7,520 bases of DNA from Candidatus Moraniibacteriota bacterium (GCA_030690925.1 JAUYFO010000068.1:1-7520), one strand, 5' to 3'; positions 1-6,171 are shown, counted from the first letter of the stretch. Notes: generated from the sequence alone by a model not told the origin. Numbers and translations are program-made.

Positions 1-916
1 GAGTGCTTAAATACTGCGGCAGAGCGATGAAAGAAAGGAACAGCTGAATGAAGCGCGAGAGCAGTGCTGCCGTCACCGCGGTTTCCACACTCACCCCGAT
101 AAGACCAAAAAAAACCACGTAGGCCCATTCTTTGATCCCGATATTATTGATCGATATCGGGATACTAGCCACGATCGCCACCAAAAAAATAGTGGCCAGA
201 AACGGCAGGAAGGCGATGTCGCTACCCAGAGCATGAAACAGCGTATAGTTGGAGAGTCCGATACCAACGAAAATAAAGAGGCTCGACCACAGGCTGGTGC
301 GCAGCCAAATATGTTTCTTAGTATAAAAAATAATTTCTTCCAAGAGACGCCTGAGTTGATGAAAGGAAATGCGCACTACAAACTCCTGAAACCAGGGCCG
401 GCAATAGAGATAGATCACCACCAGATCGACTACCAGGAATCCGAATAAAATGGCGAGGGTAATAAAAAGTGGCCAGCTCTCAGTGATGTGCGACCAGAGG
501 GTGAAGCTCAGAACGAGCGCCAAAAGCGCCGTCGTCCACAAGCCGATAAAACGATCAAAGACTACCGTAGACAGCGCGGCTGTTCGCGCCCCCGAACGCT
601 TGGCTAGCCACAATCCACGGTAAGCGTCGCCCCCGATAGTCGAAGGCAAAAAGTTATTGATGAACGCTCCGGTCATGTAAGTGAAAAAGGCTTCCTTGAG
701 CGTAAAGTGTAGATCCTTGTAGGAAGCGATAATCTGCCACTTCTTGGCCGAAATAAGGTTACCCGCAATCTGAAAAATGACGTAAAGAACTAAAAAGGCC
801 CACGACACCTGTGATAATTCTTGTCCTACTCCGCGCCAATCTACCCGATTAACCAGCCAGAACACCAAAACCAGTGTCACCACCACCTTCGCCAAGGCTA
901 ACAAATTTTTTTTCAT
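1..916 (-). CDS. Lysylphosphatidylglycerol synthase TM-region (UPF0104) flippase-like membrane protein, C-terminus cut by window edge
   Basis: The frame opens at ATG 916-914 and stays open to the left edge, giving 305 complete residues without a stop, so the C-terminus is missing. The protein is strongly hydrophobic with about six to eight likely membrane segments. Three blocks match the UPF0104/LPG_synthase_TM family (PF03706): FINNFLPSTIGGDAYR at residues 85-100, DRFIGL at 121-126 and SIPISINNIGIKEWAY at 251-266. Full-length family members are usually about 300-340 residues, so only a short tail should be missing. This is the membrane domain that translocates lysyl-phosphatidylglycerol in MprF. 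Stand-alone copies beside glycosyltransferases are thought to move or bind lipid-linked substrates, but their substrates are mostly unproven. It is the last visible gene of the left operon, 46 bp after the GT4 stop. Only a weak GGA precedes the start. Family assignment is confident; the exact function is inferred. Confidence 0.9.
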   Translation of the reverse strand, partial: MKKNLLALAKVVVTLVLVFWLVNRVDWRGVGQELSQVSWAFLVLYVIFQIAGNLISAKKWQIIASYKDLHFTLKEAFFTYMTGAFINNFLPSTIGGDAYRGLWLAKRSGARTAALSTVVFDRFIGLWTTALLALVLSFTLWSHITESWPLFITLAILFGFLVVDLVVIYLYCRPWFQEFVVRISFHQLRRLLEEIIFYTKKHIWLRTSLWSSLFIFVGIGLSNYTLFHALGSDIAFLPFLATIFLVAIVASIPISINNIGIKEWAYVVFFGLIGVSVETAVTAALLSRFIQLFLSFIALPQYLST

Positions 917-930
917 ATCATGTCCATATT

Positions 931-948
931 TTACAACGGTCGTTATAA
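931..948. repeat. Imperfect 18-bp palindrome between GT4 and the flippase-like gene
   Basis: Within the 46-bp gap, TTA-c-AACG-gt-CGTT-a-TAA reads as an inverted repeat with one mismatched pair. The AACG/CGTT core is perfect. It could be a protein-binding dyad or a weak RNA hairpin at the gene junction. No T-run follows on the minus strand, so it is not a rho-independent terminator. Short dyads of this size also arise by chance. Confidence 0.35.
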
Positions 949-962
949 TAATACTCGGACGC

Positions 963-2174
963 TTACTTTTTGATACCGTACTCGAGAATGTCATGGAAAC
1001 GTCCGGCCACCTTGTCCCAGCCACGCTCTTCTGCCCGATGCCGACTCTCTGCCCCAAAAGCGATGATACTCTCTCGGTGTTGAGCCAGACTCACCAACGT
1101 CTCTGCAAACGGTGCTGTCAATTCCGGATCAACAAAAAATCCGTTGACACCATCGGTTACTAGCTCCTGCATACCCCCAGTACCAGATACTATCAGTGGC
1201 AAGCCCGAGGCAAGCGCCTCCAGGGCCGCATTGCTCATGCCCTCATTCTTTGATGGCAAAACAAAGACATGGGCCTTCTGATAAAACTGCGGCAAGAGAT
1301 AGCGCTCTACCCGTCCGAGAAATTTCACCTGATCCGCTATCCCCAATATCGCTACCCGTGCCTCGAGCATTTCTTTCTGTTCTCCCTCACCGATGAGGTG
1401 AAGTTCCATGGGCACGGTTGCGTGCTGCACGGCTACCGCAAAGGCCTCTACCAAATGATGAATCCCCTTGCGCAGGGTCAGGCGAGAGGTGGAAAGGAAA
1501 ATGATGGGATCAAAAGAACGCTCACCATCTTTGGAAACAAATGACACTGTATCCACTCCGTTCTCAATAATAGTCATCGACTGCTTGGGGCTGGTTCGGA
1601 GCGCCAAGTCACGGATACCAATACTATTGGGGATCACTTTTTCGGCTCGCTTCCAAAGAAAGCGCACCAACGGCTTAAGAAAAAAATAGAGAGTATCGTA
1701 CTTCTCACTAAAGCCCGGGACATCCGCTCCCCGCAGTGATACCACGTACGGGATACCATAGAACAGCTTGAGGAGATAAGCTATGAAACCACAGGGAACG
1801 GTGAAGAAGGCAAGCGTCACATCAAATGGTTGTTTTTTCTTTTCATGACGAAGAAACATCTGGAGAAAAAACCACCCCTTCACCGTATAGACGAAAATAT
1901 CACGAAGTGACTGTGAGTGCAGTTTCTTGGGATTCTTGCCAATCGGTATCCGGTGGATATAGACATTCTTTCCAACGCGGATATGTTCAAGAGCCGTACC
2001 CACTGCTGCCGTCACTAGATGCACCTCGATATCCGATACCTTGCCATTCATCGATGGCTCTTCAGATGTCGTATTTGCCGAAGAACCAGCCCATTCCTTA
2101 AGCAATGCTTCCGTTGCCACTCCAGCTCCTCCCCCCAGGGGCGGATATTCATAATTCAAAAACAGAATTTTCAT
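963..2174 (-). CDS. Glycosyltransferase family 4 (GT-B fold)
   Basis: A 403-residue GT4-type glycosyltransferase, close to the usual 360-420 residues. The N-terminal domain begins with MKILFLNYEYPPLGGGAGVA (1-20), the glycine-rich acceptor-side loop typical of retaining GT4 enzymes. SLRGADVPG lies at 146-154 and IENGVD at 203-208. The donor-binding C-terminal domain carries E-x7-E as EGMSNAALE (311-319; E311 and E319), followed by GLPLIVSGTGGMQELV and DGVNGFFVDP. Such enzymes move a sugar from a nucleotide donor to a growing lipid-linked glycan at the inner face of the membrane. The donor cannot be read from sequence; UDP-glucuronate from the adjacent Ugd is possible but inferred. Residues about 30-48 form a Ser/Thr/Glu/Asn-rich stretch that looks like an inserted surface loop. 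The ATG at 2174 fits the family N-terminus, though no Shine-Dalgarno precedes it. It ends in TAA. Confidence 0.95.
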   Translation of the reverse strand: MKILFLNYEYPPLGGGAGVATEALLKEWAGSSANTTSEEPSMNGKVSDIEVHLVTAAVGTALEHIRVGKNVYIHRIPIGKNPKKLHSQSLRDIFVYTVKGWFFLQMFLRHEKKKQPFDVTLAFFTVPCGFIAYLLKLFYGIPYVVSLRGADVPGFSEKYDTLYFFLKPLVRFLWKRAEKVIPNSIGIRDLALRTSPKQSMTIIENGVDTVSFVSKDGERSFDPIIFLSTSRLTLRKGIHHLVEAFAVAVQHATVPMELHLIGEGEQKEMLEARVAILGIADQVKFLGRVERYLLPQFYQKAHVFVLPSKNEGMSNAALEALASGLPLIVSGTGGMQELVTDGVNGFFVDPELTAPFAETLVSLAQHRESIIAFGAESRHRAEERGWDKVAGRFHDILEYGIKK

Positions 2175-2176
2175 GC

Positions 2177-2186
2177 AAACATGTTT
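2177..2186. repeat. 10-bp palindrome AAACATGTTT just upstream of the GT4 start
   Basis: A perfect 10-bp palindrome ends 2 bases upstream of the GT4 ATG, where a Shine-Dalgarno would normally lie. It could be a small operator or simply AT-rich chance sequence. No promoter hexamers with good spacing were seen in the 78-bp gap (2175-2252). Confidence 0.25.
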
Positions 2187-2252
2187 TTACAGTTTATCAA
2201 GTTTGAAGAGAGAAAACATTATGAACCTTTTAACATTCTCACTTTTCACATG

Positions 2253-3563
2253 CTAGACCCCAATCCCGTAGTATTTAAACCCGGCCGCTTCGGCTTCAGA
2301 ACGCTCAAGGACGTTGCGCCCATCATAGATGATTCTGTCTTTCATCATTTTTTTCAAATTCTTGTAATCCACCACTCGGAATTCATCCCATTCAGTAGCA
2401 ATGACGAGCACATCGGCGCCCTCCAGAGCATCCAGTGCTTTTTTGGTATACGTCAGGCTATCATGCCTCAACACTCGCTTGGTATTGGGCATAGCGACGG
2501 GATCAAAAGCCTGGACCCGACACCCGGCTTCGAGAAACAGCTTGATATTCTCAATCCCCGGAGCTTCGCGAATATCGTCGGTCCGTGGCTTGAAAGCCAG
2601 ACCCCACACCGCAATGGTTTTGTTCTTCAGCTTCTTTCCAAAAACTTCTTTCAGTTTTACGAAGGGCTTAATACGCTGGGCAATGTTGACTTCATTGACT
2701 GTTTCGATGACAGCAAAATGTGATCCATATTCCCGCCCCGTTTCAATAAACGCTTTCACATCTTTTGGGAAACACGATCCACCATAACCGATGCCGGCAT
2801 AGAGAAAACGATTTCCAATCCGTGCGTCAAGACCGAGCCCCTTGGCCACTTCTTTCACATTGCCCCCTGCCACATCACAGAAATTAGCCACCTCGTTGAT
2901 AAAAGTAATCTTCATCGCCAAAAAAGCGTTGGCTGCATATTTGATAATCTCGGCGCTCCGCACATCAGTAAACACTATTGGCCGGCCGCTGCGCGCTATG
3001 GGACGATAGACCTGTTCCATTAGTTTTCGTGCCTTAGCCGATTTGACCCCGAGCACCACTCGATCGGGATTAAGAAAATCCTTGACGGCCGCTCCCTCAC
3101 GCAAAAATTCCGGGTTAGAGACGACCTCGAAAGGATGTTTCCCCCTAGAAGCCTTCTTAATAATCTCCTCCACTTTCTCAGCCGTCCCGACTGGCACGGT
3201 CGATTTGTCGACAAACACCTTGTAGCCATTGAGATGCTTGCCAAAGGTCTCAGCTACCGCAAAAACATACTGCAGGTCTGCCTGGCCCGTCACCTTGTCC
3301 TCCGGCGTCCCTACCGCCATAAACACCACATCAGATGCCTGAATTGCTCCTTTCAGATCACTCGTAAAACGGAGACGTTTTTCCTTGGTATTGCGCTCTA
3401 CAATTTCCTCCAGACCAATCTCGTAAATAGGAACAACACCCTTTTTTAGTAAGGCAATTTTCTTCTCATCGATATCGGCACAGATCACTTCGTGCCCAAT
3501 CTCTGCCATACAAGCACCCGACACAAGACCGACATAACCAGTCCCCAGAAATGTGACTTTCAT
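2253..3563 (-). CDS. ugd: UDP-glucose 6-dehydrogenase
   Basis: A 436-residue UDP-glucose/GDP-mannose dehydrogenase family protein of normal length (about 430-450). It oxidises UDP-glucose to UDP-glucuronate with two NAD+ in the cytosol, supplying an acidic sugar donor. The N-terminal Rossmann domain starts with MKVTFLGTGYVGLVSGA (GxGxxG at 7-12). STVPVGT at 121-127 and SNPEFLREG at 149-157 follow. The central helix has K208 and N212 (IIKYAANAF). The catalytic cysteine is C264 in YGGSCFPKD (260-268). The C-terminal UDP-binding domain carries WGLAFKPRTDDIREAP (320-335). The frame extends upstream to a TTG at 3611, but the extra 16 residues precede the Rossmann beta-strand and have no family counterpart, so I choose ATG 3563. 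No Shine-Dalgarno is visible before it, only a T-rich stretch. It lies 63 bp after GT2 and 78 bp before GT4, in the same direction. GDP-mannose dehydrogenase is less likely given the Ugd/TuaD-like spacing of motifs. Confidence 0.96.
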   Translation of the reverse strand: MKVTFLGTGYVGLVSGACMAEIGHEVICADIDEKKIALLKKGVVPIYEIGLEEIVERNTKEKRLRFTSDLKGAIQASDVVFMAVGTPEDKVTGQADLQYVFAVAETFGKHLNGYKVFVDKSTVPVGTAEKVEEIIKKASRGKHPFEVVSNPEFLREGAAVKDFLNPDRVVLGVKSAKARKLMEQVYRPIARSGRPIVFTDVRSAEIIKYAANAFLAMKITFINEVANFCDVAGGNVKEVAKGLGLDARIGNRFLYAGIGYGGSCFPKDVKAFIETGREYGSHFAVIETVNEVNIAQRIKPFVKLKEVFGKKLKNKTIAVWGLAFKPRTDDIREAPGIENIKLFLEAGCRVQAFDPVAMPNTKRVLRHDSLTYTKKALDALEGADVLVIATEWDEFRVVDYKNLKKMMKDRIIYDGRNVLERSEAEAAGFKYYGIGV

Positions 3564-3626
3564 AAACAAAAAAATTAACAAACATTCATTTCTGAACCCT
3601 TTACCCTGCAACCTAAACCCCGTTCG

Positions 3627-4568
3627 CTACTGCTCACGCACCTCACGAATATTGTAATTCATGCGGTGGCGCCCCTGATAATAGCTGCGCACAGCGATAT
3701 CAGCCAAGAGGCCCGACACGAAGAGCTGCACCCCGACCAGGGTGAAAAAGATACCAACGAGCGGCCACATGCGCTCGGAAATAGAGGCCCCAAAGTAGAA
3801 TTTTTCAACCATCATCCACAGCAGAATCACCGCTCCGAAAGAAGAAAGCACTACCCCTGTCGCTCCGAATAAGTGTAGTGGCCGATGGGAATATTTTCGC
3901 CAAAACCAGATAGAAATCATATCGACGAAGCCCTTGATGCCGCGCTTCCAGTTGTACTTGGTCACCCCATGAATGCGGGGATGATGTGATACTTTCACTT
4001 CCCCTACCCGGTATCCCTCAAGCTCCAGAATGGCCGGGATAAAACGATGCATCTCCCCGAAAAAATCAAGATCCTTGAAACACTCCCGTTTATAAGCCTT
4101 AAGACTACAACCCGAATCGTGAATATTGTCCTGAATGAGAATCTTGCGGAGGAAATTGGCGATACGGGATGGAATTTTCTTGCTCCACGGGTCCTGACGT
4201 TTGAAACGCCAGCCAGACACTACGTCGTAGCCCTCAGCCATCTTGTCAAGCAAGAGCGGGATATCAGCCGGATCATTCTGCAGATCACCGTCAAGTGTCA
4301 CCACGATCTCCCCCCGAGCCTCCTTGAATCCAGCATCAAAGGCCGCTGTCTGACCAAAATTCTTGCGGAAAGCAATCAGTTTCAATGGGGAAAGACCCCG
4401 AGCAGCTGCCAACGTCCCATCTTTGGAACCATCATCAATGAAGATAATCTCAAAAGGCCGTCCAATTTTCTGGACCGCCTCATAGATTTTTCGATACAAC
4501 TCCGCCACATTCCCCTCTTCATTATACAAAGGGACAACCACGGACAGGTACGGTTTGATGTCATTCAT
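3627..4568 (-). CDS. Glycosyltransferase family 2, polyprenyl-phosphate sugar transferase type (DPM1/GtrB/ArnC-like)
   Basis: A 313-residue GT-A glycosyltransferase with a membrane anchor. The sequence opens with LSVVVPLYNEEGN (8-20), then IIFIDDGSKDGT (41-52), the FRKNFGQTAAFDAG block (67-80) and the metal-binding DGDLQNDP (93-100; D93, D95). SGCSLKAYKRE (152-162) and HHPRIHGVTKYNW (195-207) are typical of enzymes that transfer a sugar to dolichyl or undecaprenyl phosphate. Two transmembrane helices follow (about 233-255 and 269-291), as in GtrB and ArnC, so it works at the cytoplasmic face of the membrane. The product would be a lipid-phosphate sugar for use by flipped or GT-C systems. The sugar is not readable from sequence. 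It is the first gene of the left operon, with a promoter immediately upstream. The start ATG 4568 has AGGGG only three bases before it, possibly upstream of the mRNA start. Confidence 0.95.
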   Translation of the reverse strand: MNDIKPYLSVVVPLYNEEGNVAELYRKIYEAVQKIGRPFEIIFIDDGSKDGTLAAARGLSPLKLIAFRKNFGQTAAFDAGFKEARGEIVVTLDGDLQNDPADIPLLLDKMAEGYDVVSGWRFKRQDPWSKKIPSRIANFLRKILIQDNIHDSGCSLKAYKRECFKDLDFFGEMHRFIPAILELEGYRVGEVKVSHHPRIHGVTKYNWKRGIKGFVDMISIWFWRKYSHRPLHLFGATGVVLSSFGAVILLWMMVEKFYFGASISERMWPLVGIFFTLVGVQLFVSGLLADIAVRSYYQGRHRMNYNIREVREQ

Positions 4569-4576
4569 ATACCCCT

Positions 4577-4605
4577 ATTTTACCGGGGAAAGCCCAAATT
4601 GGCAA
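4577..4605 (-). promoter_or_regulatory. Sigma-70-type promoter of the GT2-ugd-GT4 operon
   Basis: On the minus strand, TTGCCA (4605-4600; 5 of 6 to TTGACA) and TAAAAT (4582-4577; 5 of 6 to TATAAT) are separated by exactly 17 bases. Only 8 bases separate the -10 from the GT2 ATG, so the predicted transcription start falls at about 4569-4571, at or just before the start codon. The AGGGG at 4577-4573 would then be outside the mRNA. Confidence 0.6.
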
Positions 4606-4709
4606 ACTCTGTACAAAACAGAAGAAATATGTCACAATACCATTTATGATATCGAGATACCTGATTACAGGTTGAAAGGCGTGAGTCTTCCGTAAAGCCG
4701 AGAAACGCG

Positions 4710-4715
4710 TATAAT
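4710..4715 (+). promoter_or_regulatory. Perfect TATAAT (-10) on the plus strand
   Basis: TATAAT occurs once here in a non-coding gap, reading away from the GT2 operon and toward the hairpin cluster and terminator. No good -35 is present at 16-18 bases; the best match, TTCCGT at 4688-4693, shares only two bases with TTGACA. There is no extended -10 TG either. It is therefore a suggestive but incomplete promoter. Confidence 0.3.
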
Positions 4716-4721
4716 TCAAAG

Positions 4722-4836
4722 AAAGAATCCTTGTTTTCACAAGGGAATGTCGGATTGAAAACTCTCCGACTGTGTGCGCTCCACTGTCTCTTTATCTCAA
4801 AAACCTATCCTGATTAGTGGGGTAGGTTTTTTGATG
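4722..4836 (+). ncRNA. Candidate small structured RNA of about 110-115 nt
   Basis: A predicted start about 7 bases after TATAAT would give a transcript with three stem-loops in series. Hairpin 1 is CCTTGT-TTTC-ACAAGG (4729-4744, plus a flanking T-G pair). Hairpin 2 is GTCGGA, a 10-nt loop, TCCGAC (4749-4770). The third is the terminator stem with its T-run (4800-4833). No credible reading frame is present; the longest TTG-started frame would give only 28 residues. I do not recognise 4.5S/SRP, 6S, tmRNA, RNase P or a known riboswitch. Both flanking genes point the other way, so the hairpins could instead belong to a minus-strand 3' region. Existence of this RNA is inferred from arrangement only. 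Confidence 0.3.
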
Positions 4837-4842
4837 AGATAA
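4792..4842. terminator. Bidirectional rho-independent terminator
   Basis: AAAACCTATCC (4800-4810) pairs with GGGTAGGTTTT (4820-4830), with one T-G pair and a 9-nt loop. An outer TTATCTCA (4792-4799) pairs with TGAGATAA (4835-4842) after a 4-nt bulge. T-runs follow on both strands: six T on plus, five T on minus. On the minus strand it lies about 75 bases beyond the ATPase stop and should end that transcript. On the plus strand it would end the candidate small RNA. Confidence 0.75.
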
Positions 4843-4903
4843 TTCCAGTTCATGGAACACTGTCCTAAATATCCGCTTTCAAGAAACAAGATGATTTTTC
4901 TGA

Positions 4904-4919
4904 AACAGAACATTCTGTT
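4904..4919. repeat. 16-bp palindrome overlapping the ATPase stop codon
   Basis: AACAGAA-CA-TTCTGTT is a perfect 7+7 inverted repeat with a 2-nt centre, and the ATPase TAA (4920-4918) lies in its right arm. It could be a binding site or a short stop-codon hairpin. It does not match the Gram-positive LexA box (GAAC-N4-GTTC) or the E. coli one. Confidence 0.45.
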
Positions 4920-6093
4920 ACACCAGTGCACTTAGAAATTTATCAACGCTCATCACACGAATGTCATTTTGAATAAAATCAATATTTTCAGTCTGTACCA
5001 ATTGATATTTGAAAGGAATGGAGAGTTTCTTTCCAAAATAATGCAGATGCTTGGATGGGACTTGATCAGAACTCTTTACTTCGATCGCCATCCATGGCTT
5101 TTTATCTACGGCGATAAGGAAGTCGACTTCATGTCCGTCGCGATCCCGGAGATAATGAAGCTCTGCTTTGTACCCTTGGGCATCATAGAGGAGGTGACAG
5201 AGCTTCAAAAGATGCGAGGCAACGATGTTTTCAAGACGAGCTGAGCCAGAAGGTACCTCTGACCAATCCCAGAGATACATCTTTTTTTCTTTGCGAAGCG
5301 AGTGTATGTTTTTCGCAGAGTAAGTAGGAATTCTGAAATGATAATAAAAATGCTCAAGAACATCCATCCAGAACGAAATGGTTTTATGAGAAACGAGAAT
5401 ATCTTCTCGGAGAGAATTGAGTGAAAATTGCGAACCTACCTTTTCCGGCAAAAGCAAAGCCAGCGTCTGTAGTGTGGATATATCCCGTATACTTTCGACA
5501 TCGCGAATGTCCTCTTTCACGATCTTCTCTATTCTCTGATTATGCCATCGTCTGAGTGCCTCCTTGTCTTCATGGATAAACGGCTCCGGAAATCCGCCAA
5601 ACTCGAAAAGTCGTTTGAAAGTCGCAGGCATGGCGGGTTCGGATGAAAAGGAAAGCTTTTCAAACGGAACGACAAGGTTATTTTTCTTGAGCACTTCCGC
5701 CACTGAAAAGGGATGGAGTCTGAAGTAATAGTACCTGCCAAGCAGAGAATCACCGCCTTTTTGATAGAGATCCAGTCTGGCACTGCCAGTCACAAGAATA
5801 TCAAACAGTTCTTTGTTCTTATCAAACTGACCTTTGATATAATTTTTCCAATTGCGATACTTATGGATTTCATCAAAAATAAGCAACTGGGCATCAGCTG
5901 GAAATGCTGATTTGAGAATAGCTTTTTTGTCATCAATATTATCCCAATTCAAATAGGCATATTTTTGATAAGACTGATTCCCTATCTGTTTGGCCAGCGT
6001 TGTCTTCCCTACCTGTCTCGGCCCACCAATAAAAACCATCTTTTGAGTAAGATCGCTGGTGATTTTCTGCTCAAGGTAACGATTTTTTAGCAT
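4918..6093 (-). CDS. AAA+ ATPase with DUF4143 C-terminal domain (AAA_14/DUF4143 family)
   Basis: About 391 residues from ATG 6093, or 393 from TTG 6099; residue numbers here use the TTG start. The length is normal for the family. The P-loop domain has Walker A GPRQVGKTT (26-34), Walker B LLIFDEIHKYRNW (72-84; D76, E77), a sensor-1-like LVTGSARL (102-109) and LLGRYYYFRLHPFS (119-132). The C-terminal DUF4143 region (about 195-345) ends with EVDF (324-327) and AIEVKSS (338-344), a PD-(D/E)xK-like nuclease-fold signature. These ATPases are common in bacteria and archaea, are often transferred horizontally, and have no settled function; DNA-related or defence-type roles are only suggested. It stands alone, with its own promoter, a strong Shine-Dalgarno and a downstream terminator. 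Its base composition is more AT-rich than the sugar operon. The start is unclear: GGAGGT is 13 bases before TTG 6099 and 19 before ATG 6093. I use ATG because MLKNRYLEQKI matches the usual family start. Confidence 0.92.
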   Translation of the reverse strand: MLKNRYLEQKITSDLTQKMVFIGGPRQVGKTTLAKQIGNQSYQKYAYLNWDNIDDKKAILKSAFPADAQLLIFDEIHKYRNWKNYIKGQFDKNKELFDILVTGSARLDLYQKGGDSLLGRYYYFRLHPFSVAEVLKKNNLVVPFEKLSFSSEPAMPATFKRLFEFGGFPEPFIHEDKEALRRWHNQRIEKIVKEDIRDVESIRDISTLQTLALLLPEKVGSQFSLNSLREDILVSHKTISFWMDVLEHFYYHFRIPTYSAKNIHSLRKEKKMYLWDWSEVPSGSARLENIVASHLLKLCHLLYDAQGYKAELHYLRDRDGHEVDFLIAVDKKPWMAIEVKSSDQVPSKHLHYFGKKLSIPFKYQLVQTENIDFIQNDIRVMSVDKFLSALV

Positions 6094-6112
6094 AATCAAT
6101 CATTAGTAGTTT

Positions 6113-6118
6113 ACCTCC
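6113..6118 (-). promoter_or_regulatory. Strong Shine-Dalgarno (GGAGGT) upstream of the ATPase
   Basis: This is the only full Shine-Dalgarno seen before a gene in the window. It lies 9 bases before ATG 6103, but that ATG is out of frame with the ATPase and opens only a 10-codon frame (MIDYAKKSLP). The in-frame TTG 6099 is 13 bases away and ATG 6093 is 19 away. It also overlaps the predicted transcription start (about 6114). Confidence 0.5.
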
Positions 6119-6119
6119 A

Positions 6120-6171
6120 TTTTATACCCAACTCCAATAAAGTGTCAACATATTTTGACTATGGTATAAAA
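6120..6171. repeat. Inverted repeats covering the ATPase promoter
   Basis: A perfect 9-bp inverted repeat, TTTTATACC (6120-6128) and GGTATAAAA (6163-6171), flanks a second one, GTCAA (6144-6148) and TTGAC (6155-6159) with a 6-bp centre. The two have different centres (6145.5 and 6151.5), so they are separate dyads. One arm of each overlaps a promoter hexamer, which suits a repressor-binding site. No T-run follows, so a terminator is unlikely. Confidence 0.45.
6121..6148 (-). promoter_or_regulatory. Sigma-70-type promoter of the ATPase gene
   Basis: On the minus strand there is a perfect TTGACA (6148-6143), a 16-base spacer and TATAAA (6126-6121; 5 of 6). The predicted start is near 6114, giving a leader of only about 14-20 bases. 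The -35 lies inside a small dyad, and the -10 inside one arm of a larger inverted repeat. Confidence 0.65.

Larger units (their letters stand above)
4569..4917. other. 349-bp spacer with no protein gene
   Basis: This gap separates the ATPase gene from the GT2 operon. From left to right it contains the GT2 promoter (4577-4605), an unassigned stretch (4606-4709), a plus-strand TATAAT (4710-4715), two compact hairpins (4728-4745 and 4749-4770), a bidirectional terminator (4792-4842), a small inverted repeat TTCCA/TGGAA (4843-4857), and a palindrome (4904-4919) overlapping the ATPase stop. No reading frame here looks coding in either direction. No tRNA cloverleaf was recognised. Confidence 0.7.

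Noticed and set aside
2019..2723. A 234-codon open frame on the plus strand
   Set aside because: It lies opposite the starts and ends of GT4 and Ugd, both of which have clear catalytic motifs. Its translation shows no family pattern and no ribosome site, so it is an antisense shadow.
3564..3611. N-terminal extension of Ugd to TTG 3611
   Set aside because: The 16 added residues come before the Rossmann beta-strand that normally begins the protein, and the start would be a TTG. ATG 3563 is preferred.
4047..4649. A 200-codon open frame on the plus strand
   Set aside because: It is antisense to the well-defined GT2 gene and runs into the GT2 promoter. It has no recognisable domain.
4722..4800. 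tRNA or other known structural RNA in the spacer
   Set aside because: The hairpins do not form a cloverleaf, there is no T-loop GTTCRANNC, and no 4.5S, 6S or tmRNA core motif is seen.
4731..4817. A 28-residue frame from TTG 4731 in the spacer
   Set aside because: It has no Shine-Dalgarno and runs through the hairpins and into the terminator stem, so coding is unlikely.
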